From positions 1 to 20,322 of the forward strand of contig USAK01000031.1 in the NCBI GenBank assembly GCA_900552565.1: a stretch of DNA of 20,322 nucleotides, given 5' to 3'. The position numbers and the translations under genes are program-made. A model generated the notes under the pieces. That model did not search any database and was not told the DNA's origin. It worked only from the letters and a program-made list of their open reading frames with translations. Below are positions 8,264 through 15,116 of this stretch, piece after piece. The stretch is from an uncultured Selenomonas sp. (GTDB lineage Bacteria; Bacillota; Negativicutes; Selenomonadales; Selenomonadaceae). The first letter of the stretch is position 1, and every line of letters begins with the position of its first letter.

Positions 8264-8406
8264 TCTATTACACCTCTCTTTCCCCCCAGGAACTGGGAAT
8301 GGATACAAGCCCACTCTGCGCAGGCTTGGTTTAGACCTAGCTCCCCTTGTTCGGGGGAAAGCCAGTCAAATTTTGACTTGGAAACAGACGTCATTACGTC
8401 CATTAC
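8264..8406 (-). promoter_or_regulatory. Structured 5' leader of rpmE
   Basis: Between the predicted transcription start (about 8406) and the rpmE ATG lies a 140-base leader with several potential hairpins on the minus strand: AGTCAAA/TTTGACT (about 8365-8380), CCCC-GAACAA-GGGG (about 8342-8358), AAGCC/GGGCTT (about 8306-8326) and CCCAG-TTC-CTGGG (about 8285-8298), the last close to the ribosome site. Ribosomal proteins, L31 included, are often autoregulated through such leaders. The specific motif class is inference. Confidence 0.5.
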
Positions 8407-8412
8407 CGGTCT

Positions 8413-8441
8413 ATTATATCACACAGGTCTTAGCCTTGCAA
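8413..8441 (-). promoter_or_regulatory. Promoter of rpmE
   Basis: TTGCAA (8436-8441) and perfect TATAAT (8413-8418) on the minus strand with a 17-base spacer, a strong housekeeping-type promoter. Confidence 0.8.
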
Positions 8442-8462
8442 GGAACAGAGGATAAAATCTCC

Positions 8463-8491
8463 TTGAAAAAAGCGGTATAATAGTAGATAAT
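8463..8491 (+). promoter_or_regulatory. Promoter of the ClpX-like gene
   Basis: TTGAAA (8463-8468) and GATAAT (8486-8491), spacer 17. A perfect TATAAT at 8476-8481 overlaps it but has no good -35 box. Transcription would start near 8498, about 50 bases before the ATG. Confidence 0.55.
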
Positions 8492-8548
8492 GTTCTATAC
8501 AGGGGTAATTCAGAAAGAACATTCACATACAGAAAGGGTGTTTTCTAT

Positions 8549-9856
8549 ATGGCTAATGATAAAGATAAAACGAAAGAACCAGTCATGAAGCAGCGCTGCA
8601 GCTTCTGCAAGCGCGAAGTCGAAATCCATGACTCCTTCGATATGCCGATTTACGACCCGGCCACGGGCTTCGGCATCTGCAAGAACTGCATCAAGGAACT
8701 CGCGCATTACATCGAGATGCACGAGGCCGACACCGAGAAAAAAGAGACGCCGGACTTCGCCGCACAGCTCGATGAGATTCTCAAGAAGAACAAACCGCAT
8801 ATCATCAAGCAGTACCTCGATGAGTACATCATCAATCAGGACCGCGCGAAGAAAATCCTGTCCGTCGCCGTCTACAACCACTACAAACGCATGAAATACG
8901 GCTACACGAGTGACGATGGCACGGAAATCGAGAAATCGAACGTCATCATGCTCGGCCCGTCCGGCTGCGGCAAAACGGCCCTGCTCTCGCACCTCTCGAA
9001 ACTCCTCGACGTGCCGTTCGCCGTCACGGATGCCTCGAGCCTCACGGAAGCCGGCTTCGTCGGCGCCGATGTCGAAGTCGCCGTCCGCAATCTCTATTAC
9101 GCTGCCGACAAGGACATCCAGAAAGCCGAGCACGGCATCATCTACCTCGATGAGTTCGACAAGATTGCGAGAAAGTCCGGTGCCAACAACTCCATCACGG
9201 CCGACCCGGGTCATGAAGGCGTACAGCAGGCCCTCCTCAAAATGCTCGAAGGCAACGTCGTCGAGTTCACGGCCCGCGGCCAGCGCAAACATCCGGAGGC
9301 CCCGACCATCAAGGTCGACACGAAGAACATCCTGTTCATCGTCGGCGGTGCCTTCGTCGGCATCGAAGACATCATCGCCAAACGCCTGCAGAAAGCCGAT
9401 TCTTCCATTGGCTTCGGCGCCGAAGTCGCCAGCAAGAACGAGAAGCCGACCTACGACGAGCTCATCCATCAGGTCCGCCCGGAAGACCTCATGCAGTACG
9501 GCATCATCCCGGAAATCATCGGCCGCCTGCCTGTCATCTGCACGCTCGAGACCCTCGACGAAGACGCCCTGCTGCGCATTCTGACCGAGCCGAAGAACGC
9601 ACCGGTCAAACAGTACGAGAAACTCCTCGCCATGGATAACGTCAAGCTCGAATTCGCCGAAGACGCCCTGCGCGCCGTCGCGAAAAAAGCCATCGAGCGC
9701 AAGACCGGCGCCCGCTCCCTCAAGGGCATCATCGAGGACGTCATGCTCGATGTCATGTACGACATCCCGAAGTCCAGCGCCCCGCGCAAGGTCATCATCA
9801 CGAAGGAATGCATCGACGAAGGCAAAAAGCCTGAAGTCGTCGCCCTCGACAAATAA
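8549..9856 (+). CDS. ClpX-like AAA+ unfoldase, variant copy
   Basis: 435-aa AAA+ ATPase with full ClpX layout. N-terminal zinc domain: C17-x2-C20 and C44-x2-C47, but with 23 residues between the pairs instead of the usual 18 or so. Walker A GPSGCGKT (136-143; usual ClpX is GPTGSGKT), pore-1 loop GFVG (169-172; usual GYVG), Walker B IIYLDEFD (197-204), RKH pore loop (246-248), IGF loop for ClpP docking (287-289), arginine finger in EIIGRLPV, sensor-2 GARSLK (387-392; usual GARGLR). All catalytic elements are kept, so an active unfoldase able to bind ClpP is inferred. It stands alone, without the tig–clpP–clpX–lon neighbours of housekeeping clpX, and its small substitutions at normally invariant positions suggest a second, specialised paralogue. 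Codons are strongly C-ending, hinting at high expression. AGGG lies ten bases before the ATG. Confidence 0.9.
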   Translation: MANDKDKTKEPVMKQRCSFCKREVEIHDSFDMPIYDPATGFGICKNCIKELAHYIEMHEADTEKKETPDFAAQLDEILKKNKPHIIKQYLDEYIINQDRAKKILSVAVYNHYKRMKYGYTSDDGTEIEKSNVIMLGPSGCGKTALLSHLSKLLDVPFAVTDASSLTEAGFVGADVEVAVRNLYYAADKDIQKAEHGIIYLDEFDKIARKSGANNSITADPGHEGVQQALLKMLEGNVVEFTARGQRKHPEAPTIKVDTKNILFIVGGAFVGIEDIIAKRLQKADSSIGFGAEVASKNEKPTYDELIHQVRPEDLMQYGIIPEIIGRLPVICTLETLDEDALLRILTEPKNAPVKQYEKLLAMDNVKLEFAEDALRAVAKKAIERKTGARSLKGIIEDVMLDVMYDIPKSSAPRKVIITKECIDEGKKPEVVALDK

Positions 9857-9871
9857 CATCAGCCAAAACAC

Positions 9872-9910
9872 AAAAGCGGCATCCGCGATGGATGCCGCTT
9901 TTTTATTTTT
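9872..9910. terminator. Shared convergent terminator of the ClpX-like gene and pheA
   Basis: AAAAGCGGCATCC (9872-9884) pairs with GGATGCCGCTTTT (9890-9902), loop five bases, followed by a T-run to 9910 on the plus strand and by TTTTGTGTTTT on the minus strand. The pheA stop codon (9909-9911) overlaps the end of the plus-strand T-run. Confidence 0.88.
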
Positions 9911-10766
9911 ATGGTTTTGCTTCAATGACAGGAAAACGGCCGAGGTCCTTGAGCCATTTGCTCTTCTGTGCCACGGCTCTGACTGATGCCTGCAGGGCTT
10001 CTTCGTTGTCCGCAACTTCAAGGTCAAAGAAAAAGATGTACGCGCCGAGCTCCGTACGGGCCGGCCGTGACTCGATGCGCGTCATGTTGATGCCGCGGTC
10101 CGCAAATTCCTTCAATACGTCGTAGAGGGCGCCGGCTTTCTGCCCGTCAATCTCGCAGATGACGAGCATTTTCTGCGCCGGCTGCGTGATTTTCGGCGCG
10201 TCTGACGATGTTATCCGCTGCAGCTCAAAAAATCGCGTCGCGTTCGCCATATTGTCCTGCACTTCCGATGCGACTGTCACCAGGCCGTTGAGCTCGCCGC
10301 CGCGCTTCGTGCAGATGGCCGCCGCGCCCATGCCCCTCGGCTCCTGTGCGACGATTTCCGCCGCACGCGCCGTGCTCGCTACCTTGATGAGCTCGGCTTC
10401 CGGATAATGTTCCAGAAGATATTTGCGGCACTGCGAGATGGGCTGCGGATGCGAGTAGATACGCGCGATTTTCTGCGTGCCCGGCTTCGTCATCAGCTGA
10501 TTGTGCACCGGCCAGATGAGCTCGCGGGCCACCATGAGGTCACTGCTGCGCGCGAGCGTATCGAGCGTGATGTTGATAGCTCCCTCAAGAGAATTCTCCA
10601 CTGGCACAAGGCAACTGTCCACCTCGCCATCTTCCACCGCCTGAATGACCGCAAAGATATCCGGATAGACGAGCAGCTCCGGTTTTGCCGGCAGCAGCTT
10701 TGAAAGATACTGCGCCGCCGCCTCACTGTGCGTGCCGAGCGGCCCGAGAACACCCATCTTTTTCAT
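9909..10766 (-). CDS. pheA: Prephenate dehydratase
   Basis: Converts prephenate to phenylpyruvate in phenylalanine synthesis. The catalytic domain starts MKKMGVLGPLGTHSEAAA, has VPVENSLEGAIN, and the active-site motif NMANATRFF (Thr-Arg-Phe). A C-terminal ACT domain (about residues 190-275) has the GALYDVLKEFADRGINMTRIESRPA signature of phenylalanine feedback binding (GAL and ESRP). No chorismate mutase domain is fused, so this is the monofunctional form of about 285 residues. ATG at 10766 is preferred: GGGA lies nine bases upstream; the in-frame ATG at 10784 has no ribosome site. No other aromatic amino acid gene is next to it. Confidence 0.95.
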   Translation of the reverse strand: MKKMGVLGPLGTHSEAAAQYLSKLLPAKPELLVYPDIFAVIQAVEDGEVDSCLVPVENSLEGAINITLDTLARSSDLMVARELIWPVHNQLMTKPGTQKIARIYSHPQPISQCRKYLLEHYPEAELIKVASTARAAEIVAQEPRGMGAAAICTKRGGELNGLVTVASEVQDNMANATRFFELQRITSSDAPKITQPAQKMLVICEIDGQKAGALYDVLKEFADRGINMTRIESRPARTELGAYIFFFDLEVADNEEALQASVRAVAQKSKWLKDLGRFPVIEAKP

Positions 10767-10821
10767 ATCATCCAGTCCCTTCATCTTTTGCTGAATCTAT
10801 ATCGCAAATCCTGTATCATCA

Positions 10822-10853
10822 TAAAAAAGCCCCGTCCCATACAGGACAGGGCT
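10822..10853 (-). terminator. Terminator after the exonuclease gene
   Basis: AGCCC-C-GTCC (10828-10837) pairs with GGAC-A-GGGCT (10844-10853) with one internal mismatch, followed on the minus strand by six Ts. It separates the exonuclease from pheA. Confidence 0.85.
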
Positions 10854-10894
10854 CTTGTCTCACCATACCATATGTAAACCTGTTAAGTCAAGCA

Positions 10895-11554
10895 TCAGAG
10901 GTCTTTCTGCAGCTTCGCGAGCTCTGGGCAAAGGTCGCCAATCGAGCTTGAGAGGTCGTCCTTCGGCTGCAGGATTTCGAGCACCGGCTTCATCGTCTCC
11001 TTGAACTTCGCGTCATCCTGCATGAGCGTCAAAATCGCGCTCGTGTTGATGGCATCCGCGAGAGCCGTATGCTGCGTACCCTCAAACTTGTGGTCCATCG
11101 CACCGAGGGCATGTTTGAGCGCAAGGCTGTTATGCAGCCCCAGACGGTCGTCAAATTCCTGCTGCAGGTCGACCCAGCGCGAATTGAGCCAGTCGAGGTC
11201 AAAATCCGGCAGCTTGTAGCGGCATTCACTGCGCAGCTGCTTGATATCCGACATGCTCCACGAATAAATCTTCGTCTCTTCTTCACCGACCCAGTCAACA
11301 AACGCACGGAAACACTCCGCATACGGCTTTTTGTCCGCGACCATCGCCTGCGTGATGCCCGTCAGGCTCGTAATGTGTTTTTTTATCGGGCCGTATTCCG
11401 GCTTTACATAACACTGAAACTCCGCTTCCTGTTGGAAATTCTCGTCGAGGCGGACCGCGCCAATCTCGATGACCTCTTCATTGAGCTTCCGGCGCACCTC
11501 GCGAAAATCCCTGCTGACCGGATTCATTTCCAAGTCTACAACAACATGCTTCAT
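10895..11554 (-). CDS. DEDDh 3'-5' exonuclease (DnaQ/RNase T superfamily)
   Basis: Predicted metal-dependent 3'-5' exonuclease. Exo I motif VVVDLEMN gives the D7-x-E9 pair, the middle Exo II region contains WSMSDIKQLR (Asp), and Exo III HTALADAINT gives the H-x4-D pair of the DEDDh class. The overall length (219 residues) and the MNPVS...EVIEIGAV arrangement resemble the ERI-1/KapD type of single-domain exonucleases more than the polymerase III epsilon subunit; the substrate (RNA or DNA) is unknown. The ribosome site is weak: AGGGA lies 13 bases before the ATG. It has its own promoter, divergent from the HAD gene, and a terminator. Confidence 0.85.
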   Translation of the reverse strand: MKHVVVDLEMNPVSRDFREVRRKLNEEVIEIGAVRLDENFQQEAEFQCYVKPEYGPIKKHITSLTGITQAMVADKKPYAECFRAFVDWVGEEETKIYSWSMSDIKQLRSECRYKLPDFDLDWLNSRWVDLQQEFDDRLGLHNSLALKHALGAMDHKFEGTQHTALADAINTSAILTLMQDDAKFKETMKPVLEILQPKDDLSSSIGDLCPELAKLQKDL

Positions 11555-11598
11555 CTATTTTCGAACATCCCTTCATATGGAGTTACTTGCACTACTCT

Positions 11599-11627
11599 AT
11601 TCTACGTTATCCGCGCGTTTTCTTCAA
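11599..11627 (-). promoter_or_regulatory. Promoter of the exonuclease gene
   Basis: TTGAAG (11622-11627) and TAGAAT (11599-11604) on the minus strand, spacer 17, about 45 bases before the start codon. Confidence 0.55.
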
Positions 11628-11637
11628 CTAAAGAATA

Positions 11638-11646
11638 TGCTATCAT
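11638..11646 (+). promoter_or_regulatory. Extended -10 promoter of the HAD gene
   Basis: TGCTATCAT is an extended -10 element without a clear -35. It lies back to back with the exonuclease promoter, about 60 bases before the HAD start. Confidence 0.4.
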
Positions 11647-11708
11647 AGAAAGAGTGGCCATGCCCTGCGCATGACACCCCGAAAGAGACCAGAAAGGAAG
11701 TTTTGCTC

Positions 11709-12359
11709 GTGAATTATCGTCTCTATCTCTTCGATTTCGACTACACCCTTGTCAACTCCGAGTCTGCCATCGTCAAATGTTTCCATATCACGCTCCAGAA
11801 ACTTGGCTACGAGGACGTTCCCGACAAACGCATCAAAAACACCATCGGTCTGCCCATGACCGAGGCCGTCAAACGCATCATCGGCACGGACGATGAAAAT
11901 GAGGCCGAACATTTCGTCGACCATTACCGCCCCGAGGCCGACCGTTACATGACCCCCGGCACAACGTTCTTCCCCGGCGCCGTCGCGGCACTGCGCGCCA
12001 TCAAGGAAACGGGAGCAAAAATCGGCATCATCTCCAACAAGACGCACCGCCGCATACAGGAAAAATTCGACGTCGACCACGTGCCCGAACTCATCGACCT
12101 CATTATCGGCAGCGACGATGTCACGAACCATAAGCCAGAGCCCACAGGCCTGCTGCGCGCCATCGAGCACTTCGGCGTCAAAAAGTCCGACGTCCTCTAC
12201 ACCGGCGACAGCTACATCGACGCCGAAACCGCCCAAAACGCCGGCGTCGACTTTCTCGCCGTCACAACCGGCACGACGTCTGCCGCCGACTTTGCCAAAT
12301 ATCCGCACATCGCCATCCTCAAAAGCATCGCCGAGCTCAAGGACCATCTGCACGCCTGA
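11709..12359 (+). CDS. HAD-family phosphatase (Gph/PpaX-like)
   Basis: Haloacid-dehalogenase-like hydrolase with a helical cap, similar to phosphoglycolate phosphatase or pyrophosphatase PpaX; the substrate is not decidable. Motif I is LFDFDYTLVNSE (nucleophile and acid Asp pair), motif II IISNKTH (Ser), motif III the Lys in HKPEP, motif IV YTGDSYIDAETA. A C1-type cap of about 65 residues sits between motifs I and II. Start: GTG at 11709 has AAGGAAG eight bases upstream and is preferred; the TTG at 11703 is too close to that site. Length of about 216 residues is normal. It diverges from the exonuclease and is followed at once by the tRNA promoter. Confidence 0.9.
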   Translation: MNYRLYLFDFDYTLVNSESAIVKCFHITLQKLGYEDVPDKRIKNTIGLPMTEAVKRIIGTDDENEAEHFVDHYRPEADRYMTPGTTFFPGAVAALRAIKETGAKIGIISNKTHRRIQEKFDVDHVPELIDLIIGSDDVTNHKPEPTGLLRAIEHFGVKKSDVLYTGDSYIDAETAQNAGVDFLAVTTGTTSAADFAKYPHIAILKSIAELKDHLHA

Positions 12360-12362
12360 CTC

Positions 12363-12391
12363 TTGCCAAATGGGGCAAAGAATGATAAAAT
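12363..12391 (+). promoter_or_regulatory. Promoter of tRNA-Gly
   Basis: TTGCCA (12363-12368) and TAAAAT (12386-12391) with a 17-base spacer, starting three bases after the HAD stop codon. The predicted start is about 12 bases before the mature tRNA. Confidence 0.65.
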
Positions 12392-12409
12392 AATTAAGTC
12401 AGTAACAAT

Positions 12410-12483
12410 GCGGGCATAGTTCATCGGTAGAATGAAAGCTTCCCAAGCTTTAGAGGGCGGTTCGATTCCGCTTGCCCGCTCCA
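12410..12483 (+). tRNA. tRNA-Gly(CCC), CCA encoded
   Basis: Full cloverleaf: acceptor GCGGGCA (12410-12416) with TGCCCGC (12473-12479), D-arm GTTC...GAAT, anticodon stem AAAGC/GCTTT around the loop TTCCCAA (anticodon CCC at 12442-12444), T-loop TTCGATT, discriminator T, and genomic CCA. U73 and anticodon C35-C36 are the glycine identity elements. It reads GGG, a minor glycine codon. Confidence 0.96.
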
Positions 12484-12494
12484 TAAGAAACAGC

Positions 12495-12532
12495 AAAGGC
12501 TGTCTGAAGAAAATCTTCAGACAGCCTTTTTC
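12495..12532. terminator. Terminator of tRNA-Gly, possibly shared with the SDR gene
   Basis: A 16-bp perfect inverted repeat (12495-12510 with 12514-12529; core GGCTGTCTGAAGA), tight three-base loop, followed by TTTTTCTT on the plus strand. The SDR stop codon is at 12533 on the other strand, where the T-run is poorer. Confidence 0.85.
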
Positions 12533-13321
12533 TTATGCTGCGATTTTGCGCCAGAGATTGCTCAGCGCAATCATCCAGCTGTGCGGCAGGATGGCCGTGA
12601 CCAGACGATGCAGCGTCGAAATGGGGTCCGGCGTAAAGACCGTAACGCCATGCTCCGCGGCCCAAAGCGAACGACGTGCGACGGCTTTCTGCGTTGTCGA
12701 GAACGGAAAGCCCTTAAAAAGTCCCGCCTTGTCCGTCTGCTTTGCCACCGAAATAAACTCCGTATCGCGAATCCAGTACGGGCAGACCGCCGTGACCGAA
12801 ATGCCGCGGCTGCTGACTTCCGCCGCTAACGCGCGGCTGTAGCTCAAGAGAAATGCCTTCGACGCCGCGTAAGCCGCCAGATACGGAATTGGCTGAAACG
12901 CCGCGCACGAGGCAATCTCGATGACATGACTGCCCTTCGCCATATGCGGAAGCACAAGCTCCGTAAGGACCGCCGCCGCACGGCAGTTCAGGTCAATCAG
13001 CCTGCCCGTCACCTGCGCGCCAATATCCTCCGCGAGTCCGATGCGTCCAAAACCGGCCGCATTGACAAGATACGCGACCGTCACCCCCGACTCCTCTAAA
13101 AGAGCCGCAATCTCGCGAAACGACTCCTCCGCCGTCAAATCAAGCGCCAAAACGCGGCAGGGCACAGAAAGTTCCTTGGCAAGCTCCTCCAGCCTTTCCC
13201 GCCGCCGCGCCACCAGCCAAAGCTCCTCCACGCCCTGCTCCTTCGCGAGTAACCGTGCGAACTCACGCCCGAGCCCGCTAGAAGCCCCCGTAACCAGCGC
13301 AATCCGTTTCTGCCCTGACAT
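12533..13321 (-). CDS. Short-chain dehydrogenase/reductase
   Basis: Classical SDR oxidoreductase of about 262 residues. It has the NAD(P)-binding TGASSGLG near the N-terminus, a VARRRERL stretch after beta-2 with Arg residues that favour NADP, DLTAE, the NAAG motif, and the catalytic Ser (EIASCAA) and Tyr-x3-Lys (AYAASKAF). The substrate is unknown; the short helical C-terminal segment (HSWMIALSNLWRK) may touch membranes, as in DltE/YqjQ-like SDRs. ATG at 13321 is preferred because it gives the compact MSGQKRIALVTG start; the ATG at 13339 has no ribosome site. It follows the HEPN gene after 34 bases and may share its transcript. Confidence 0.92.
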   Translation of the reverse strand: MSGQKRIALVTGASSGLGREFARLLAKEQGVEELWLVARRRERLEELAKELSVPCRVLALDLTAEESFREIAALLEESGVTVAYLVNAAGFGRIGLAEDIGAQVTGRLIDLNCRAAAVLTELVLPHMAKGSHVIEIASCAAFQPIPYLAAYAASKAFLLSYSRALAAEVSSRGISVTAVCPYWIRDTEFISVAKQTDKAGLFKGFPFSTTQKAVARRSLWAAEHGVTVFTPDPISTLHRLVTAILPHSWMIALSNLWRKIAA

Positions 13322-13355
13322 AACTGTCACTTCTTTCATCGATTATCGAGTAAAA

Positions 13356-13745
13356 TCAAAGCCAATTTTGCTGCAATTCTTTTTGCAGCGCTTCGAACAT
13401 CGCGATATATCGTTCTTTGCTGGCACGAATAATGCTCAATGCGATTACCTCATTGTAAGAATGTGCTACATTATTCCGGTCATGCAAAGCATCAACCCAT
13501 AATGACTCATCCTTAATCATCCCAGCCTGATATGCCAGCTTAATAATTGCTCGCGGAGAACCGATCTTATGCTCACTGTACCCGGAATACTCCAGCAACT
13601 CCTTCATCGCCTTCCATGACTGTTCAAAGCAAATCTCAAAGAGAGATACCATTCCTGTCTGTGTGACCGTACTATATGGGGGCTCTTCTTTTTCTATTTC
13701 CTTTAGATTGCGTAAAGCCCGACAAAAATTTTCATACTTCTTCAT
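13356..13745 (-). CDS. HEPN-domain protein of an MNT–HEPN pair (HI0074 family)
   Basis: 129-aa four-helix HEPN protein of the 'nucleotidyltransferase substrate binding' (HI0074) family. The key motif is RNNVAHSY (R90, H95, Y97), i.e. R-x4-H-x-Y, the RNase active site of HepT-type toxins including the tyrosine that the partner MNT protein AMPylates in the characterised MntA–HepT system. ATG at 13745 has AGGGA nine bases upstream; the longer frame to 13802 would read through the MNT gene out of frame. Its first 14 bases overlap the end of the MNT gene, so translation is coupled. A toxin role is inference from family knowledge; many HI0074-type pairs are uncharacterised. Confidence 0.88.
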   Translation of the reverse strand: MKKYENFCRALRNLKEIEKEEPPYSTVTQTGMVSLFEICFEQSWKAMKELLEYSGYSEHKIGSPRAIIKLAYQAGMIKDESLWVDALHDRNNVAHSYNEVIALSIIRASKERYIAMFEALQKELQQNWL

Positions 13746-14016
13746 ATAGGACAATCCCTTCTTTTCGTATCGACTCAAGAAGCTCCGGCTGGACTGGCTC
13801 ATCCAGATTCACGACATCAAACATCAAAAGCGTAGGGATCACTTCATCGACGTCGAGAGCAAAACGAACAACGTCGCCGCCAGCTGCAGCCAAGTCAATG
13901 TCACTGCGTTCCCAATTATCTCCACGTGCACGGGAGCCAAAAAGAATGACTTTGCGAACATGGTACTTCTTCGCAATGGTGATAATATCATTTTGTATTT
14001 TCTTCGATAAATTCAC
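13732..14016 (-). CDS. MNT-domain minimal nucleotidyltransferase (HI0073/MntA-like)
   Basis: Minimal nucleotidyltransferase of about 94 residues with the complete active site: GSRARGDNWERSDID (G27-S28, then D39-x-D41, the G-S-x10-D-x-D motif) and a third Asp in MFDVVN (D67). In MntA–HepT modules such a protein adds AMP to the HEPN toxin and so silences it. The start is taken as GTG at 14016 (MNLSKKIQND), with AGG eight bases upstream; GTG codons at 14019 and 14025 are nearer to that site. It overlaps the HEPN gene by 14 bases. It lies directly downstream of the epimerase terminator; a TATCAT at about 14039-14044 (minus strand) could be its -10. Confidence 0.88.
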   Translation of the reverse strand: MNLSKKIQNDIITIAKKYHVRKVILFGSRARGDNWERSDIDLAAAGGDVVRFALDVDEVIPTLLMFDVVNLDEPVQPELLESIRKEGIVLYEEV

Positions 14017-14044
14017 CACAATCACCTACTTATCATCATGATAG

Positions 14045-14079
14045 AAAAAAATCCCTCCACGGCAACCAACCGCAGAGGG
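14045..14079 (-). terminator. Terminator of the polysaccharide operon
   Basis: CCCTCCACGG (14053-14062) pairs with CCGCAGAGGG (14070-14079), ten pairs including two G-U, loop seven, followed by seven Ts on the minus strand. It comes 14 bases after the epimerase stop and ends the sugar-nucleotide genes. Confidence 0.85.
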
Positions 14080-14092
14080 TGTTCCTCATACA

Positions 14093-15091
14093 TCAATTAT
14101 AATATGACTTATACCACTTGGCAAACTCGCCCAAGCCTTCCTCAATCGTCGTCGAGGGCTTGAAGTCAAAGTCACGCTGCAATTCGCTGACGTCCGCATA
14201 CGTCTGGTAAACGTCGCCGGGCTGCATGGGCAGGAATTCTTTTTTTGCAGTCTTGCCAATGGCCTTTTCCAAAACCTCGATGAAGTGCATGAGCTTTTCC
14301 GGCTTGTTATTGCCGATGTTATAGACCTTATAACGGTCGCCGAGTTCATTGACCTTGGGCGGATTGCAGAGCATGTGCTCAATGCCCGTAACGATATCAT
14401 CGACATACGTAAAATCACGGTACATATCGCCGTTGTTGTAAATCTGGATGGCCTCGCCCCTGCGGATCTTATTCGTGAACTTGAAATAAGCCATATCGGG
14501 GCGTCCAAACGGACCATAAACCGTGAAGAAGCGCAGGCCCGTTGCCGGAATGCCATAAAGATGGCTGTACGTATACGCCATGAGCTCGTCCGACTTTTTC
14601 GTCGCTGCATACAAACTGATCGGATGGTCGACATTATCCGTCGTCGAGAACGGCGTCTTTTTCTGATTGCCGTAAACCGACGAACTCGAAGCAAACAGCA
14701 GATGCTCTACTTTATGATGACGGCAGGCCTCCAAAATATTGAAAAAACCGATGATGTTCGAGTCGATATAAGAACGCGGATGGTCGATGCTGTAGCGCAC
14801 ACCGGCCTGTGCCGCTAAATTGACGACGATATCCGGCTGGAACTGTTCAAAAAGACCATTGACCGCTTTTTCATCGGCCAAATCGCCCTTGACGAACGTA
14901 AACGACGGATACTCGCGCAAAATCGCCAGACGGCTCCTCTTCAGGCCGACATCATAGTAATCATTAAGATTGTCAAAACCGACAACCTTTGCTCCCATGC
15001 CGAGCAGACGCTTCGCAAGATGAAAGCCAATAAAGCCTGCTGCGCCCGTAATCAGAACTTTTTTTGCTGCATCAAATGGTAAATAAGACAT
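14093..15091 (-). CDS. UDP-glucuronate 4-epimerase
   Basis: Extended-SDR sugar epimerase interconverting UDP-glucuronate and UDP-galacturonate. It has GAAGFIGFHLAKRLL (NAD binding), DNLNDYYDVGLKRSRL and NLAAQAGVRYSIDHPRSYIDSN, which are signatures of the GAE/CapI/LpsL group, the catalytic SSSSVYG and Tyr-x3-Lys (SLYAATKKS), and the sugar-site block RFFTVYGPFGRPDMAYFKF. Length 332 residues is normal. AGGAAG lies six bases before the ATG. It follows ugd after 25 bases, so product and substrate genes are adjacent: ugd makes the UDP-glucuronate used here. It is the last gene before the operon terminator. Confidence 0.95.
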   Translation of the reverse strand: MSYLPFDAAKKVLITGAAGFIGFHLAKRLLGMGAKVVGFDNLNDYYDVGLKRSRLAILREYPSFTFVKGDLADEKAVNGLFEQFQPDIVVNLAAQAGVRYSIDHPRSYIDSNIIGFFNILEACRHHKVEHLLFASSSSVYGNQKKTPFSTTDNVDHPISLYAATKKSDELMAYTYSHLYGIPATGLRFFTVYGPFGRPDMAYFKFTNKIRRGEAIQIYNNGDMYRDFTYVDDIVTGIEHMLCNPPKVNELGDRYKVYNIGNNKPEKLMHFIEVLEKAIGKTAKKEFLPMQPGDVYQTYADVSELQRDFDFKPSTTIEEGLGEFAKWYKSYYN

Positions 15092-15116
15092 ACTCTGCTT
15101 CCTTTCCTAACTGCCA

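Noticed and set aside
8264..8314. Upstream start of rpmE (83-aa version)
   Set aside because: The extra residues are foreign to L31 and there is no ribosome site; the stretch belongs to the leader hairpins.
8325..8360. T-arm-like sequence (CCCC, TTGTTC, GGGG) as a tRNA
   Set aside because: No acceptor stem, anticodon arm or D-arm around it; it is one hairpin of the rpmE leader.
8510..10027. 505-codon open frame on the minus strand opposite the ClpX-like gene
   Set aside because: It is the mirror of a strongly codon-biased gene: Asp/Val/Arg-rich low-complexity protein, no ribosome site, and it crosses the convergent terminator.
12363..12378. Inverted repeat TTGCC/GGCAA as a terminator of the HAD gene
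   Set aside because: Only five pairs and no T-run; the first half is better explained as the -35 box of the tRNA promoter.
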